A stretch of 64,000 nt of DNA. Source: Micromonospora nigra. GTDB lineage: Bacteria > Actinomycetota > Actinomycetes > Mycobacteriales > Micromonosporaceae. The stretch is taken from positions 1,488,001 through 1,552,000 of the forward strand of contig NZ_FMHT01000003.1 in assembly GCF_900091585.1 (NCBI RefSeq). Reading direction: 5' to 3'. The notes beneath the pieces are model-generated. The model worked only from the letters and a program-made list of their open reading frames with translations, did no database searches and was not told the DNA's origin. The position numbers were made by a program, and so were the translations under genes. Shown here piece after piece: positions 35,028-44,745 of this stretch (positions are counted from its first letter, which is position 1; each line of letters opens with the position of its first letter).

Positions 35028-35804
35028 ATGGCCCTGCACCGCATCGTCGCCGCGACCGCCGCGACCGCCGCCCTGATCGTCCTCGCCGGGTGTGACAACC
35101 TCTCCTTCCGGCAGCTCGACTTCGACACCGTCGAGCCGGTGAAGGTCACCTCGGTCCGGGTGCTTCCCGGCGCGGGGGACGTGGTGGTCCGGGCCTCCGG
35201 CGACCCCGCCGAGGTACGCGTCAAGCGCAGCCTGCGCTACCAGGGCACGCAACCCGACGCGACGTACGAGGTGACCGGCGGCGAGCTGGTGCTGGACACC
35301 GACTGCGGCAACCTGTGCAGCATCTCCTACGAGGTGACCGTCGGCGCGGGCGTCGCCGTCGAGGGCGAGAGCGGTGCCGGGAACGTCGACCTGAGCGGGG
35401 TCGGTGCGGTGCAGCTGCGGGTGGGCTCGGGCAACGTCCGGATAGCGGGGGCCGGCGGGGCGGTGCGGGTGGAGACGGGGTCGGGCTACATCGAGGTGTA
35501 CGACGTCGCCGCACCCGTCACGCTGCGCGCCTCGTCGGGGAACGTGACCGCCACCCGGATCGCCGGACGGGTCGACGCGGAGGCCAGCTCCGGTCACGTC
35601 ACGGTGGAGCTGGACCAGCCGAACTCGGTGCGGGCGCACGCCTCCAGCGGCGACGTGGAGGTGACGGTGCCCGCAGCCGCATACCAGGTGCGTTCCGAGG
35701 CGGGTTCGGGTGACGTCGAGCTGGGGGTGCTGCACCGCCTGGGCGCGCCGCTGGTGCTGGACGTGGCCACGGGCAGCGGTGACATCAGGGTGATCCAACG
35801 CTGA
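35028..35804 (+). CDS. DUF4097-type beta-helix lipoprotein
   Basis: 258 residues. Lipoprotein signal MALHRIVAATAATAALIVLAGC, with C22 as the lipidated residue. The mature chain is a series of short strands with repeating G-S-G-x-V/I turns (ESGAGNVDLSG, GSGNVRIAG, TGSGYIEVYD, ASSGNVTATR, ASSGHVTVEL, ASSGDVEVTV, AGSGDVELGV, TGSGDIRVIQR), the pattern of DUF4097 adhesin-like right-handed beta-helices. It probably sits on the outer face of the membrane. Function unknown. Its end overlaps the end of the convergent acyltransferase gene by 20 bases. Confidence 0.83.
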   Translation: MALHRIVAATAATAALIVLAGCDNLSFRQLDFDTVEPVKVTSVRVLPGAGDVVVRASGDPAEVRVKRSLRYQGTQPDATYEVTGGELVLDTDCGNLCSISYEVTVGAGVAVEGESGAGNVDLSGVGAVQLRVGSGNVRIAGAGGAVRVETGSGYIEVYDVAAPVTLRASSGNVTATRIAGRVDAEASSGHVTVELDQPNSVRAHASSGDVEVTVPAAAYQVRSEAGSGDVELGVLHRLGAPLVLDVATGSGDIRVIQR

Positions 35805-36870
35805 CGCCCGTGCCGTCCTCCACCGGGCGGCGGCGCTGCTCCGGCACCACGCTCCCGGCCGGGCGGGGCCGGGGACCGCCGGGGAGCAGCTCCGGCCGGC
35901 GGCCGGCGGCCACGTCCTCGACCCAGCCGACCAGCGCGGTGACCAGCCCGACCAGCAGGAACACCAGCGCCACCCGGATCGCCAGGCCGATCGGGTCCTG
36001 GTGGGACCAGCCGACCACGTCCACCAGCGGGGTCAGGGCGACCACGAACGCCATGTGCCACAGGTAGACGGTCAGCGCGCGACGGTTGAACACGGTGACG
36101 ACGCGGCCGAACACCGGGCTGCGGTCGATCCACTGCGCACCCGCCGGCCCTCGGCCGAGGAGCACGAGGATGAAGGCGGCCGACCAGAGCGCGTTGCCGA
36201 ACGGGTTGTCGTTCAGGTCGTACCCGCGCGGCCCCGGATGCGTGACCAGCCAGGTGCCGCCGACGGTGGCCAGGACCAGCACGACCGGCCACAGCACCCG
36301 GTTGCCGAGGCGGCGCAGCGTTCCGTCCTGGTGGGCGAAGCCGAGCAGCCAGGCGCCGAAGTACAGGCCGAAGTGCCGGGCCACCACGGGCGCGTTCGAA
36401 TACAGGTCGAACTCGATCGTCGCGAGCAGCAGGTACGGGGCGACGAGGGTGGGCAGGGGGGCCCGCCGGTACAGCCACAGGGCGACCGGCGAGGCGAGCA
36501 CGAACCACAGGTAGTCCCGCAGGTACCAGATGGGGCTCAGGGCCAACGCCCCCCACCCGTTGGCGGGCGGGTCCACCACCGGGAAGAGCCAGAGCAGTAC
36601 CCGTGGGCTCAGCGGCAGCCCGGTGAGCAGCATCGCCGGCACGAACACGGCGGCGAGCACCCACAGCGACGGCAGCAGGCGGCGGAGGCGCCTACCGACC
36701 GCCGGACCGCCGGACCGCCGCAGCGACGCCGCCATCAACGATCCGGCGAGCGCGAACATCACCGACATGGCCGGGAAGAGCAGGGTCAGCGTGGCCCACC
36801 CGGTGACGTGGTAGACGACGACCCGCACGATGGCCAGGAACCGCAACAGGTCCAGGTATCTGTTTCTCAT
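35785..36870 (-). CDS. Membrane acyltransferase family 3 protein
   Basis: 361 residues, about ten hydrophobic segments. The acyltransferase-3 signature is seen at the N-terminus, MRNRYLDLLRFLAIVRVVVYHVTGWATLT, where the catalytic His of RxxxxxxH-type motifs is H22; further on come WYLRDYLWFVLASP and RALTVYLWHMAFVVALTP. Such enzymes O-acylate sugars, lipids or antibiotics at the membrane. The ATG at 36870 has only a weak ribosome site, and an in-frame start further upstream cannot be excluded. C-terminal 45 residues are Pro/Arg-rich. Inserted between era and recO; no sugar-biosynthesis genes adjoin. Confidence 0.86.
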   Translation of the reverse strand: MRNRYLDLLRFLAIVRVVVYHVTGWATLTLLFPAMSVMFALAGSLMAASLRRSGGPAVGRRLRRLLPSLWVLAAVFVPAMLLTGLPLSPRVLLWLFPVVDPPANGWGALALSPIWYLRDYLWFVLASPVALWLYRRAPLPTLVAPYLLLATIEFDLYSNAPVVARHFGLYFGAWLLGFAHQDGTLRRLGNRVLWPVVLVLATVGGTWLVTHPGPRGYDLNDNPFGNALWSAAFILVLLGRGPAGAQWIDRSPVFGRVVTVFNRRALTVYLWHMAFVVALTPLVDVVGWSHQDPIGLAIRVALVFLLVGLVTALVGWVEDVAAGRRPELLPGGPRPRPAGSVVPEQRRRPVEDGTGVSVGSP

Positions 36871-37018
36871 CAGCCTGCATCTATGTCCGGCGGGCAGGGA
36901 GCATATGTTTCTACCCTGCGCCGGACCGTCGTGAAACGACGAAGGATCCAGGAGAAGAGTGACAGTCGCCATAGACCTGACCGTTTGGGGGTGTGGTGAT
37001 CCCCCCGGCAGGACGCGG

Positions 37019-37915
37019 TCAGAAACCGAGCTTGCGCAACTGCTTCGGATCGCGCTGCCAGTCCTTCGCCACCCGTACGTGCAGGTCCAGGTAGACGCGG
37101 ATGCCGAGCAACTCCTCGATCTGCCGCCGCGCCCGGATACCGACATCCTTGAGCCGGCTCGCCCGGTGCCCGATGACGATGGCCTTCTGGCTGGGCCGCT
37201 CCACGTACACGTCGGCGTAGATCTTCATGAGCTGGCCCTCGGGGACCATCTCCTCCACGACCACCGCGATCGAGTGCGGCAACTCGTCGCGCACGCCCTC
37301 CAACGCGGCCTCCCGGATCAGCTCCGCGACCAGCACCTGCTCCGGGTCCTCGGTGAGCATGTCGTCGGGGTAGAGCTGCGGCGACGGAGGGAGGTAGCCG
37401 GTCATCACGTCGACCAGGGTGTCGACCTGGTGGCCGGAGACCGCACTGACCGGCACGACGGCGGCGAACTCACCCAGCTCGCTGACCGCCAGCAACTGCT
37501 CGGCCAGCCGCTTCTTGTCCACCAGGTCCGTCTTGGTGACCACCGCGAGCACGGTGGCCTTCAGCTCGGCGAGCTCACCCGTGATGAACCGGTCACCCCG
37601 GCCGACCGCCTCGTCGGCGGGGATGCACAGCCCGATCACGTCGACCTCGCTCCAGGTCTGCCGGACCAGGTCGTTGAGGCGCTCCCCGAGCAGCGTCCGG
37701 GGTCGGTGCAGGCCGGGGGTGTCGACCAGCACCAGCTGCGAATCCGGCCGGTGCAGCACCGCACGGATGACGTGCCGGGTGGTCTGCGGCTTGTTCGACG
37801 TGATCGCGATCTTCTGGCCGACGATCGCGTTGGTCAACGTCGACTTGCCGGCGTTGGGCCGCCCGACGAAACAGGCGAACCCGGCCCGGTAGGGCCGCTC
37901 CCCACGATCACTCAC
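37019..37915 (-). CDS. era: GTPase Era
   Basis: 298 residues. Era binds 16S rRNA near its 3' end and assists 30S subunit assembly. G-domain motifs are G1 GRPNAGKST, G2 near NKPQTTRHV, G3 DTPGLH, G4 TKTD and G5 SAVSGHQ. The C-terminal KH domain runs VYVERPSQKAIVIGHRASRLKDVGIRARRQIEELLG. The GTG start (SDRGERPYRAGFACFVG) is 64 bases after the deaminase-like gene, within the conserved phoH-ybeY-CNNM-deaminase-like-era run. Confidence 0.97.
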   Translation of the reverse strand: MSDRGERPYRAGFACFVGRPNAGKSTLTNAIVGQKIAITSNKPQTTRHVIRAVLHRPDSQLVLVDTPGLHRPRTLLGERLNDLVRQTWSEVDVIGLCIPADEAVGRGDRFITGELAELKATVLAVVTKTDLVDKKRLAEQLLAVSELGEFAAVVPVSAVSGHQVDTLVDVMTGYLPPSPQLYPDDMLTEDPEQVLVAELIREAALEGVRDELPHSIAVVVEEMVPEGQLMKIYADVYVERPSQKAIVIGHRASRLKDVGIRARRQIEELLGIRVYLDLHVRVAKDWQRDPKQLRKLGF

Positions 37916-37979
37916 CGCGCCACCCCGATCCGCTGCGCGCCGACGCGCGGGGCCGCCCCGGGCCCCACGGTCCGCACCG

Positions 37980-38357
37980 TCACTCGGACACCGTGCCCAG
38001 GACCGTGCCGTCCGGCGCGGCCAGGTGGACCGGCGCGTCGACGGCGAGGTCGCGCACCGCCGCGTACCCCGCGCCGTCCACGGTCGACGCCTCCGTCACC
38101 ACCACGGCGGCCTCCAGCCGGGTCGCACCCGCAGCCACCGCCGACGCCACCGCCAACTGGAGCGCGGTGACGGTCAGCGAGGGCAGGGCGACGCTGGCCG
38201 CCGCGTACGTGCGACCGTCCTGGTCGCGTACGGCGGCGCCCTCCACGGCACCGACCCTTCCCCGGGCTCCCCGGGCCAGAACGACCAGCTTGCCGTCCTC
38301 GGCGCTCAGTGCGGAGCCGACGGGCCGGACGGCCGGCGCGGTGGGTGTCTCAGGCAT
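37980..38357 (-). CDS. Cytidine-deaminase-like protein lacking catalytic residues
   Basis: 125 residues. The order [37 protein letters not shown] and [28 protein letters not shown] follows the cytidine deaminase fold. The zinc-binding C/H-A-E motif is replaced by TVTALQLA, and no P-C-x-x-C is present, so zinc binding and deamination look impossible. The ATG overlaps the stop of the CNNM gene. A gene of similar size is found at this place next to era in mycobacteria (Rv2365c as I recall), so the non-catalytic form is conserved and probably has a structural or regulatory role. Confidence 0.72.
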   Translation of the reverse strand: MPETPTAPAVRPVGSALSAEDGKLVVLARGARGRVGAVEGAAVRDQDGRTYAAASVALPSLTVTALQLAVASAVAAGATRLEAAVVVTEASTVDGAGYAAVRDLAVDAPVHLAAPDGTVLGTVSE

Positions 38358-39738
38358 CGGCGGGTTGCCTCTCCTCGGATCGGTCGGTGTCGCCCCGGGA
38401 CGCGGTCCGCGCGCCGCCGGATTCGTCCTGCGGGTCGGCCGCCGCGACCCGACGCACCAGCACGGTGTCGATCCGGTTGCGGCGACCGGTGGTGCCCTCG
38501 GCGAGCAGCCGGAGCCCGGCCACCTCGGCCTCGGCCCCGGGGATCGGAACCCGGCCCAGGGACTGGGCGAGCAGACCACCGACGGTCTCGACCTCCTCGG
38601 CGGGCAGTTCGGTGTCGAACAGCTCGCCCAGATCCTCCACGGGCAGCCGTGCGGTCACCCGCACCGCCCCGTCCGTCAGGTGCTCGACCGGTGGGCGTTC
38701 GACATCGTACTCGTCGGTGATCTCACCGACGATCTCCTCCAGGATGTCCTCGATGGTGACCAGGCCACCCGTGCCGCCGTACTCGTCGACCACGATCACC
38801 AGGTGGTTGCGGGCCGCCTGCATCTCCGACAGCAGGTCGTCGACCGGCTTGGACTCCGGCACGAAGGTGGCCGGACGCATCAGCTCGGCGACGGGAAGCC
38901 GACGGTCCTCCGGCGCGCCGCCCTGGGTACGACGGATCAGGTCCTTCAGGTAGAGCACACCGAGCACGTCGTCGACGCTCTCGCCGATCACCGGGATCCG
39001 GGAGAAGCCGGAGCGCAGGAAGAGGGCCAGGGCCTGGGCGAGTGTCTTGTGCCGCTCGATCCACACCATCTCGGTGCGGGGCACCATCACCTCGCGAGCG
39101 ATCGTGTCGCCCAGGGCGAACACCGAGTGGATCATCTGACGCTCACCGTGCTCCACGACACCGCGCTGCTCGGCTAGGTCGACCAGCTCCCGCAGCTCCA
39201 CCTGGGTGGCGAACGGGCCCTCCCGGAAACCACGACCCGGGGTCACCGCGTTGCCGATCAGGATCAGCAGGGACGCCAGCGGGTTGAGCACCCGACCCAG
39301 CCAGCGCACCAGCGGAGCGGCGGCACGGCCCACCGCGTACGCGTGCTGCCGGCCCAACGTGCGCGGGCCCACCCCCACCACGACGAAGCTGATCACGGTC
39401 ATCGCCCCGGCGGTGACCAGCGCCGCGCGCCAGCCCGCGCCGAAGCTGTCGACAGCGACGAGAGCGACCAGGGTGGTCGCCGTCAGCTCGGCCAGCAACC
39501 GCAGCAACAGCAACAGGTTGAGGTGACGGACCACGTCACCGGCGACCACCTGGAGGGTACGCGCGCCACGCGCCCCGTCCCGGGCGAGTTCGGCGGCGCG
39601 GGCCGGGGAGACCGCGGCCAGGGCGGCCTCCGTCATCGCGATCACCCCGGCCAGCACCACCAGCCCGGCCGCGAAGACGATCAGTTGCAGGTCGGGCAGG
39701 CCGGCAGGGGCCGCCGCGGACAACGGAGTGGACATCAT
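38350..39738 (-). CDS. CNNM/CorC-family membrane protein with CBS domains
   Basis: 462 residues. DUF21 membrane domain with three to four hydrophobic segments (about residues 15-160), a linker [39 protein letters not shown], two CBS domains ([19 protein letters not shown] and [24 protein letters not shown]) and a C-terminal CorC_HlyC domain ([22 protein letters not shown], then [13 protein letters not shown]). Family members are linked to magnesium or cobalt efflux. The start overlaps the ybeY stop (ATGA) and its stop overlaps the next gene, forming a tightly coupled group. Confidence 0.93.
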   Translation of the reverse strand: MMSTPLSAAAPAGLPDLQLIVFAAGLVVLAGVIAMTEAALAAVSPARAAELARDGARGARTLQVVAGDVVRHLNLLLLLRLLAELTATTLVALVAVDSFGAGWRAALVTAGAMTVISFVVVGVGPRTLGRQHAYAVGRAAAPLVRWLGRVLNPLASLLILIGNAVTPGRGFREGPFATQVELRELVDLAEQRGVVEHGERQMIHSVFALGDTIAREVMVPRTEMVWIERHKTLAQALALFLRSGFSRIPVIGESVDDVLGVLYLKDLIRRTQGGAPEDRRLPVAELMRPATFVPESKPVDDLLSEMQAARNHLVIVVDEYGGTGGLVTIEDILEEIVGEITDEYDVERPPVEHLTDGAVRVTARLPVEDLGELFDTELPAEEVETVGGLLAQSLGRVPIPGAEAEVAGLRLLAEGTTGRRNRIDTVLVRRVAAADPQDESGGARTASRGDTDRSEERQPADA

Positions 39739-40208
39739 CGGGACCGGGTCGACCGCCAGCTGTCCAACAGCTTGGCCTGGAGCCCGAACATCTCCCGTTC
39801 CTCCTCCGGCTCCGCGTGGTCGTAGCCGAGCAGGTGCAGTACCCCGTGCACGGTGAGCAGGTGCAGCTCGTCGGCGGCCGCGTGGCCGGCTGCGGCGGCC
39901 TGCTTCGCCGCCACCTCGGGGCAGAGCACGATGTCGCCGAGCAGGGCCGGCTCGGTACCGGCTGCCGTGCTCTCCCCGGGGCCGTGGTCGACGCTGCCCT
40001 CGTCCATGGGGAAGGCCAGCACGTCGGTCGGCCCGTCACCGCCCATCCAGCGGTGGTTCAACTCGGCCATGTACTCGATGTCGACCAGCAACACGGACAG
40101 CTCGGCGAGGGGGTTGACCCCCATCTCGTCGAGGGCGTGCCGGGCGACGGCGAGCACGGCGTCGGTGTCGACGTCGACCCCGGACTCGTTGGCGATCTCG
40201 ATGGACAA
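39735..40208 (-). CDS. ybeY: Endoribonuclease YbeY (rRNA maturation)
   Basis: 157 residues. Metal-dependent RNase involved in 16S rRNA 3' processing and ribosome quality control. The zinc motif H-G-x-L-H-L-x-G-Y-D-H is intact in [23 protein letters not shown], and the upstream conserved [34 protein letters not shown] is typical. The start is a TTG (coding Ser-Ile-Glu-Ile next) with AGAGGA six bases before it. 14 bases downstream of phoH. Confidence 0.95.
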   Translation of the reverse strand: MSIEIANESGVDVDTDAVLAVARHALDEMGVNPLAELSVLLVDIEYMAELNHRWMGGDGPTDVLAFPMDEGSVDHGPGESTAAGTEPALLGDIVLCPEVAAKQAAAAGHAAADELHLLTVHGVLHLLGYDHAEPEEEREMFGLQAKLLDSWRSTRSR

Positions 40209-40222
40209 CTTCGTTCCTCTGG

Positions 40223-41380
40223 CTAGCGGCGCCGGCCGGACCGGCCGCCCTGGGCGGAACGCCCGGGCACGGCGTGCACGCCCTGGGCCTGCTGGTTCTC
40301 CCGCTCGGCATCCCAGCGGGCGTACGCGTCGACGATCTCCCCGACCAGCCGGTGGCGCACCACGTCCGAGCTGGAGAGCTCGGCGAAGTGCACGTCCTCG
40401 ACGTTGCCCAGGATCTCCCGGACGACCCGCAGTCCGCTGGTCGTCCCGCCGGGAAGGTCCACCTGGGTGACGTCACCCGTGACCACGATCTTGGAACCGA
40501 AGCCGAGCCGGGTCAGGAACATCTTCATCTGCTCGGGCGTGGTGTTCTGCGCCTCGTCGAGGATGATGAACGCCTCATTCAGGGTTCTTCCCCGCATGTA
40601 CGCCAGCGGGGCGACCTCGATCGTGCCCGCGGCCATCAGCTTCGGGATCGTCTCCGGGTCGAGCATGTCGTGCAGCGCGTCGTACAGCGGGCGCAGGTAG
40701 GGATCGATCTTCTCGTTCAGCGTGCCGGGCAGGAAGCCGAGCCGCTCGCCCGCCTCGACCGCCGGCCGGGTGAGGATGATCCGGTTGACCTGCTTGGCCT
40801 GCAACGCCTGCACGGCCTTCGCCATGGCCAGGTACGTCTTGCCCGTGCCGGCGGGCCCGATGCCGAAGACGACGGTGTGCACGTCGATCGCGTCGACGTA
40901 ACGCTTCTGTCCGAGCGTCTTGGGGCGGATCGTGCGACCGCGCCGCGAGAGGATGTTGAGCGTCAGCACCTCGGCGGGCCGCTCGGCGCCGCCCTGCTCG
41001 AGCATGCCGACGGTACGCCGGACCGCGTCTGTGGTCAGGGTCTCGCCTTTCTCGATGAGTTCGAGGAGTTCGCTGAACAGCCGCTCGGCGAGGGCGTTGT
41101 CGGCGGGGGTGCCGGTGATGGTGATCTCGTTGCCCCGCACGTGCACGTCGCTGGACACCGAGCGCTCGACCAATCGCAGGATCTCGTCACCCGCGCCGAG
41201 CAGGTTCACCATGATCTTGGGGTCGGGGACCGTGATCCTGGTCTGCACCCGGGGCGGGCCGGGAGGTGGGGTGCCGGTCATAGGTCGGGCCGTGGGGCCC
41301 TGCGCCACCTGCTCTCGATCTCGGCGCGGGTCGGCGGGCGGTACGGCCTGCTGGCCCGGCGTGCGGACGTCGACCTCCAT
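40223..41380 (-). CDS. phoH: PhoH-family ATPase
   Basis: 385 residues. P-loop NTPase related to the helicase core of RNA helicases. Walker [35 protein letters not shown], Walker B with [23 protein letters not shown], and GDVTQVDLP with SGLRVV. A domain resembling KH/R3H precedes the ATPase (residues ~45-110). ATG at 41380; an internal Met at residue 34 lies before the conserved part and could also start. PhoH and YbeY are near-universally paired and are thought to act together in RNA processing. Confidence 0.94.
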   Translation of the reverse strand: MEVDVRTPGQQAVPPADPRRDREQVAQGPTARPMTGTPPPGPPRVQTRITVPDPKIMVNLLGAGDEILRLVERSVSSDVHVRGNEITITGTPADNALAERLFSELLELIEKGETLTTDAVRRTVGMLEQGGAERPAEVLTLNILSRRGRTIRPKTLGQKRYVDAIDVHTVVFGIGPAGTGKTYLAMAKAVQALQAKQVNRIILTRPAVEAGERLGFLPGTLNEKIDPYLRPLYDALHDMLDPETIPKLMAAGTIEVAPLAYMRGRTLNEAFIILDEAQNTTPEQMKMFLTRLGFGSKIVVTGDVTQVDLPGGTTSGLRVVREILGNVEDVHFAELSSSDVVRHRLVGEIVDAYARWDAERENQQAQGVHAVPGRSAQGGRSGRRR

Positions 41381-41430
41381 GGTATCCGTTCACCCGCACC
41401 GGCACCGCGCCCATTCTCCGCCCGTCGCGG

Positions 41431-42804
41431 TCAGTCCCCGACGCGGAAGTCGTACCCGTCGAACGTCTCCTGCGCCCGGGTGAACCGGTAGGTCGCCCAG
41501 TGCATCCGCACCACCCGGCCCGTGCCGTCGCGGGTCAGCCGCAGCAGCTCCCCCACCTCCCGGCCGGAGACCGTCCGGTAGACGTCGGGGCGACCGGGCA
41601 CCGGCGCGAACACGGCGGGCGGTTTGCCCGCCGGGTCGCCGGCGCCCCGCGCCCGCAGCGCCCCGTCGTGCCAGGAGAAGACGTACTCGAAGCCCTCCCC
41701 CCACCAGCGGCCGAGCAGGCCGCGCACCTCCGCCGGGGCGGGCGGGCCGGGCCGCCACGGCACGACGTCGGCCGGGTCGTGCTCGACGGCGGCGGCCAGC
41801 AGCCGGTGCGGCAGGTCGAACAGTTCGGCGGCCGTGCCGGAGGAGCCCAGGACGGCGGCGCCCATCGCCCCCGGGGTGCCCTCGCCGCCCCGCCGGCCGT
41901 ACACGGCGGCCAGGAAGCCGGGCATCGCGCCGTCGTGCCCCACGTGCACGACCCGCTCGCCCTGCGGGACCAGGATCAGGCCGAGGCCGAACCCGGCCGA
42001 CCAGAGCGTCTCGTCGGTGACGGTGGCCGGCCAGCGCATCTCGTCGAGGGTGGCCGGGGCGAGCACCGCCCCGGCCGGGTCCAGCGCCGCCGGGTCCGCC
42101 AGGAAGGCCGCCCAGCGGGCCATGTCGGCGGCCGTGCTCCAGAGCTGGGCCGCCGGACCCACCGCACCGAAGTCGGCCGGCGGCTCCGGCCGGGCCTCGT
42201 CGGAGTACGCGTCGACCAGGTACCCGGTGACGGCGGTGGGGCCGGGCGCCACGGTCGTGGCGGCCAGCCCGAGCGGCGTCAACACCCGGTCGGCGAGCAC
42301 CTCGGCCCACGTGCCGCCGCGCAGTTCGCCGACCAGCCGGCCGAGCAGGGCCAGGCCGAGGTTCGAGTAGTGGAAGCGCCGTCCCGGTGGCAGGACCCGT
42401 TCGGCCCGGGCCAGGTCGGCCACCAACGCCTGCGCGTCCGGCGCGCGCAGGGTGTCCCACACGTCGCCGTCCGGCTCCCGTTGCAGGCCGGCGGTGTGCG
42501 AGAGCAACCGCCGCACGGTCGCCTCGCCGTGTGCGGGCAGGTCCAGGTGACGGCCGACCGGGTCGTCGAGGTCGAGCAGGCCGTCGTCGCGGCACTGGAG
42601 GGTCAGCACGGCGGTGAACGTCTTGGTCACCGAGCCGATGCGGAACCGGGAGTCCGGCCCGAGCGGCGTGCCGGCACCCGAGTCGCCGACCGCGCATCCC
42701 CACGCTGGCCGGTCGGCCCGGTGCAGGGCCGCGGCCAGCGCCGGGATCCGGGCGTCGGCCTGGACCCGGCGGACCATCCGGTCCAGCCGGTCGGTCACCG
42801 TCAC
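41431..42804 (-). CDS. Serine hydrolase of the beta-lactamase class C family
   Basis: 457 residues. The catalytic S-x-x-K is S58-V-T-K61, and the second motif Y-x-N is Y146-S-N148. A KTG-like element is replaced by HVGHDGAMPG, typical of esterase/D-aminopeptidase-like members. No signal peptide is seen, so it is likely cytoplasmic. Residues ~355-457 form a C-terminal beta domain (YVFSWHDGALRARG and on). The GTG start overlaps the stop of the HIT gene. It is an accessory gene placed between phoH and the HIT gene; substrate unknown. Confidence 0.88.
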   Translation of the reverse strand: MTVTDRLDRMVRRVQADARIPALAAALHRADRPAWGCAVGDSGAGTPLGPDSRFRIGSVTKTFTAVLTLQCRDDGLLDLDDPVGRHLDLPAHGEATVRRLLSHTAGLQREPDGDVWDTLRAPDAQALVADLARAERVLPPGRRFHYSNLGLALLGRLVGELRGGTWAEVLADRVLTPLGLAATTVAPGPTAVTGYLVDAYSDEARPEPPADFGAVGPAAQLWSTAADMARWAAFLADPAALDPAGAVLAPATLDEMRWPATVTDETLWSAGFGLGLILVPQGERVVHVGHDGAMPGFLAAVYGRRGGEGTPGAMGAAVLGSSGTAAELFDLPHRLLAAAVEHDPADVVPWRPGPPAPAEVRGLLGRWWGEGFEYVFSWHDGALRARGAGDPAGKPPAVFAPVPGRPDVYRTVSGREVGELLRLTRDGTGRVVRMHWATYRFTRAQETFDGYDFRVGD

Positions 42805-43160
42805 GCCACGCCCCGGGCCAGCATCGGGCCGAGGGGGGTGCCGCCGAGAACGTGCGCGTGCACGTGGAAGACCTCCTGGCCGCCGTACGCGCCGGTGTTG
42901 AACATCAGCCGGTAGCCGTCACCGAGCAGGCCCTCGTCCTCGGCCACGGCGGCGGCCGTGGCGAGCAGTTCGCCGGCCAACGCCGGGTCGCCCTGGCCGA
43001 GCGTGGCCACGTCGGCGTAGTGCTCCTTGGGGATGACCAGCACGTGCACCGGCGCCTTGGGGTCGATGTCGCGGAAGGCGAGGGTGGTGGGGGTCTCGCG
43101 GACCACGGTGGCCGGAATCTCCCCGGCGACGATGCGGCAGAACAGGCAGTCGGTTCCCAT
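42801..43160 (-). CDS. HIT-family nucleotide-binding protein
   Basis: 119 residues. Histidine-triad motif H-V-H-A-H-V near the C-terminus (QEVFHVHAHVLGG), preceded by the N-terminal CLFCRIVAGEIPATVV and VLVIPKEHYADVATL. HIT proteins are nucleoside phosphoramidases or phosphohydrolases (HinT type). The CxxC at residues 5-8 with later His could bind zinc. ATG at 43160. Divergent from the SDR gene and coupled to the serine hydrolase gene by overlap. Confidence 0.92.
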   Translation of the reverse strand: MGTDCLFCRIVAGEIPATVVRETPTTLAFRDIDPKAPVHVLVIPKEHYADVATLGQGDPALAGELLATAAAVAEDEGLLGDGYRLMFNTGAYGGQEVFHVHAHVLGGTPLGPMLARGVA

Positions 43161-43228
43161 CCGGGCATGGTAAGCGCCGGACCGGGGGCGGGCGGACAGG
43201 CCCGTCGGGGTGCCGGCATGATGGCCGC

Positions 43229-43990
43229 GTGACTTCACGGGCGGTACTGGTGACGGGGGCCTCGCGCGGCATCGGGCGCGCGGTGGCCGGGGTGTTCGCG
43301 GCGGGCGGCGACCGGGTGGCGATCCACCACCGCGACTCGGCGGAGCTGGCCGAGCGGCTGCGGGCGGAACTGCCCGGCGACGGGCACGTGGTGGTCCGCG
43401 CGGACCTGGCCGACCCGGAGGCGGTGCGGGCGATGGTGGACCTGGCCGCCGAGCGGCTCGGTGGGCTGGACGTGCTGGTCAACAACGCCGGGGTGTTCGG
43501 GCCCGCCGACCCGCCCCACCCGGTCTTCGAGACCTCCTACGAGCAGTGGCGGCAGCGCTGGCGGGAGGTCCTCGACACGAACCTGTTCGGGGCGGCCAAC
43601 GCCTCGTGGTGCGCGGCGCAGCACATGCGGGGGCGGGGCGGGCGCATCGTCAACGTCTCCTCGCGGGGCGCCTTCCGGGGCGAGCCGAGCAACCCGGCGT
43701 ACGGGGCGAGCAAGGCGGGACTGAACGCGATGGGTCAGTCCCTGGCGGTGGCGCTGGCGCCGTACGGCATCGCGGTCGCCACGGTCGCGCCCGGCTTCGT
43801 GGAGACGGACATGACCAACGAGCACCTCAAGTCGCCGCGCGGCGACGCGGTACGGGCGCAGAGCCCGTTCGGTCGGGTCGCCCGTCCGGAGGAGATCGCC
43901 GCCGCCGTGCACTGGCTGGCCAGCCCGCAGGCGCAGTGGGCCTCGGGCACCATCGTCGACCTGAACGGGGCGTCCTACCTGCGCAGCTGA
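43229..43990 (+). CDS. Short-chain dehydrogenase/reductase
   Basis: 253 residues, classical SDR. Cofactor motif TGASRGIGRAVAG, NNAGV at the active-site strand, catalytic Ser in IVNVSSRGAF, Tyr and Lys in NPAYGASKAGLNAM, and the C-terminal ASGTIVDLNGASYL. The sequence is closest in plan to 3-oxoacyl-ACP reductases (FabG-like), but no acyl-carrier genes adjoin, so the substrate is unassigned. GTG start at 43229, divergent from the HIT gene. It is inserted into the conserved rsmE-HIT stretch in the opposite direction to its neighbours. Confidence 0.9.
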   Translation: MTSRAVLVTGASRGIGRAVAGVFAAGGDRVAIHHRDSAELAERLRAELPGDGHVVVRADLADPEAVRAMVDLAAERLGGLDVLVNNAGVFGPADPPHPVFETSYEQWRQRWREVLDTNLFGAANASWCAAQHMRGRGGRIVNVSSRGAFRGEPSNPAYGASKAGLNAMGQSLAVALAPYGIAVATVAPGFVETDMTNEHLKSPRGDAVRAQSPFGRVARPEEIAAAVHWLASPQAQWASGTIVDLNGASYLRS

Positions 43991-44009
43991 GCCGGCTCGC
44001 GGGTGGGCG

Positions 44010-44744
44010 TCACCAGCGGCCGAGCCGGGTGGACAGCACGCTCAACGCGGCCACCCCCGCCGTGGAGGTGCGCAGCACCGACGGGCCCAGGCGGACGGGA
44101 CGCGCCCCGGCCCCGGCGAGGACCCCCACCTCCGCGTCGGTGATGCCGCCCTCGGGGCCGACCACCAGCACGACCTCCCCGCTGTCGGGCAGGTCGGCGG
44201 TGGTCAGCCGGTCGGTGGCGTCCTCGTGCAGCACGTACGCGGCGGCGGCCCCGGCGACCCGGCGGGCCACCGTCGCGGTGGACTCGTCCGGCGAACCGGC
44301 GACGACCGGCAGCCAGGGCCGGCGGGCCTGCTTCGCCGCCTCCCGAGCGGTGGCGACCCACTTCTGCCGGGCCCGCCCGCCCCGGTCGCCACGCCACTGC
44401 ACCACGCAACGGGACGCCGCCCAGGGCACGATCTCGTCCACGCCGACCTCGGTCATCGCCTGCACGGCCAGGTCGCCCCGGTCGCCCTTGGCGATGCCCT
44501 GCACGACGACCAGCCGGGGGTTCGCGGCGTCGGCGTACCCCCGGGAGGTGACGTCGAGGTCGAGGGTGCCCCGGCCGACGGCGGTGACCACGGCGGTGGC
44601 CGTGCCGCCGCGACCGTCGGTGAGCAGCAGTTCCTCGCCCACCCGCAGGCGCTGCACGGTCGCGGCGTGGTGCCCCTCGGGGCCGTCGAGGGTCAGCGAG
44701 TCGCCGGTGGGCAGCGCCTCGACCAGGAACAGTGGGGCGGACAC
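44010..44744 (-). CDS. rsmE: 16S rRNA (uracil-1498-N3)-methyltransferase
   Basis: 244 residues of the SPOUT superfamily. N-terminal PUA-like domain (GHHAATVQRLRVGEELLLTDGRG) and C-terminal knotted methyltransferase: GIAKGDRGDLAVQAMTEVGVDEIVPWAASRCVVQW, VVLVVGPEGGITDAEVGVL and VRLGPSVLRTSTAGVAAL. The GTG start lies one base after the dnaJ stop. The dnaJ-rsmE pair is conserved across actinobacteria. Confidence 0.95.
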   Translation of the reverse strand: MSAPLFLVEALPTGDSLTLDGPEGHHAATVQRLRVGEELLLTDGRGGTATAVVTAVGRGTLDLDVTSRGYADAANPRLVVVQGIAKGDRGDLAVQAMTEVGVDEIVPWAASRCVVQWRGDRGGRARQKWVATAREAAKQARRPWLPVVAGSPDESTATVARRVAGAAAAYVLHEDATDRLTTADLPDSGEVVLVVGPEGGITDAEVGVLAGAGARPVRLGPSVLRTSTAGVAALSVLSTRLGRW

Positions 44745-44745
44745 C

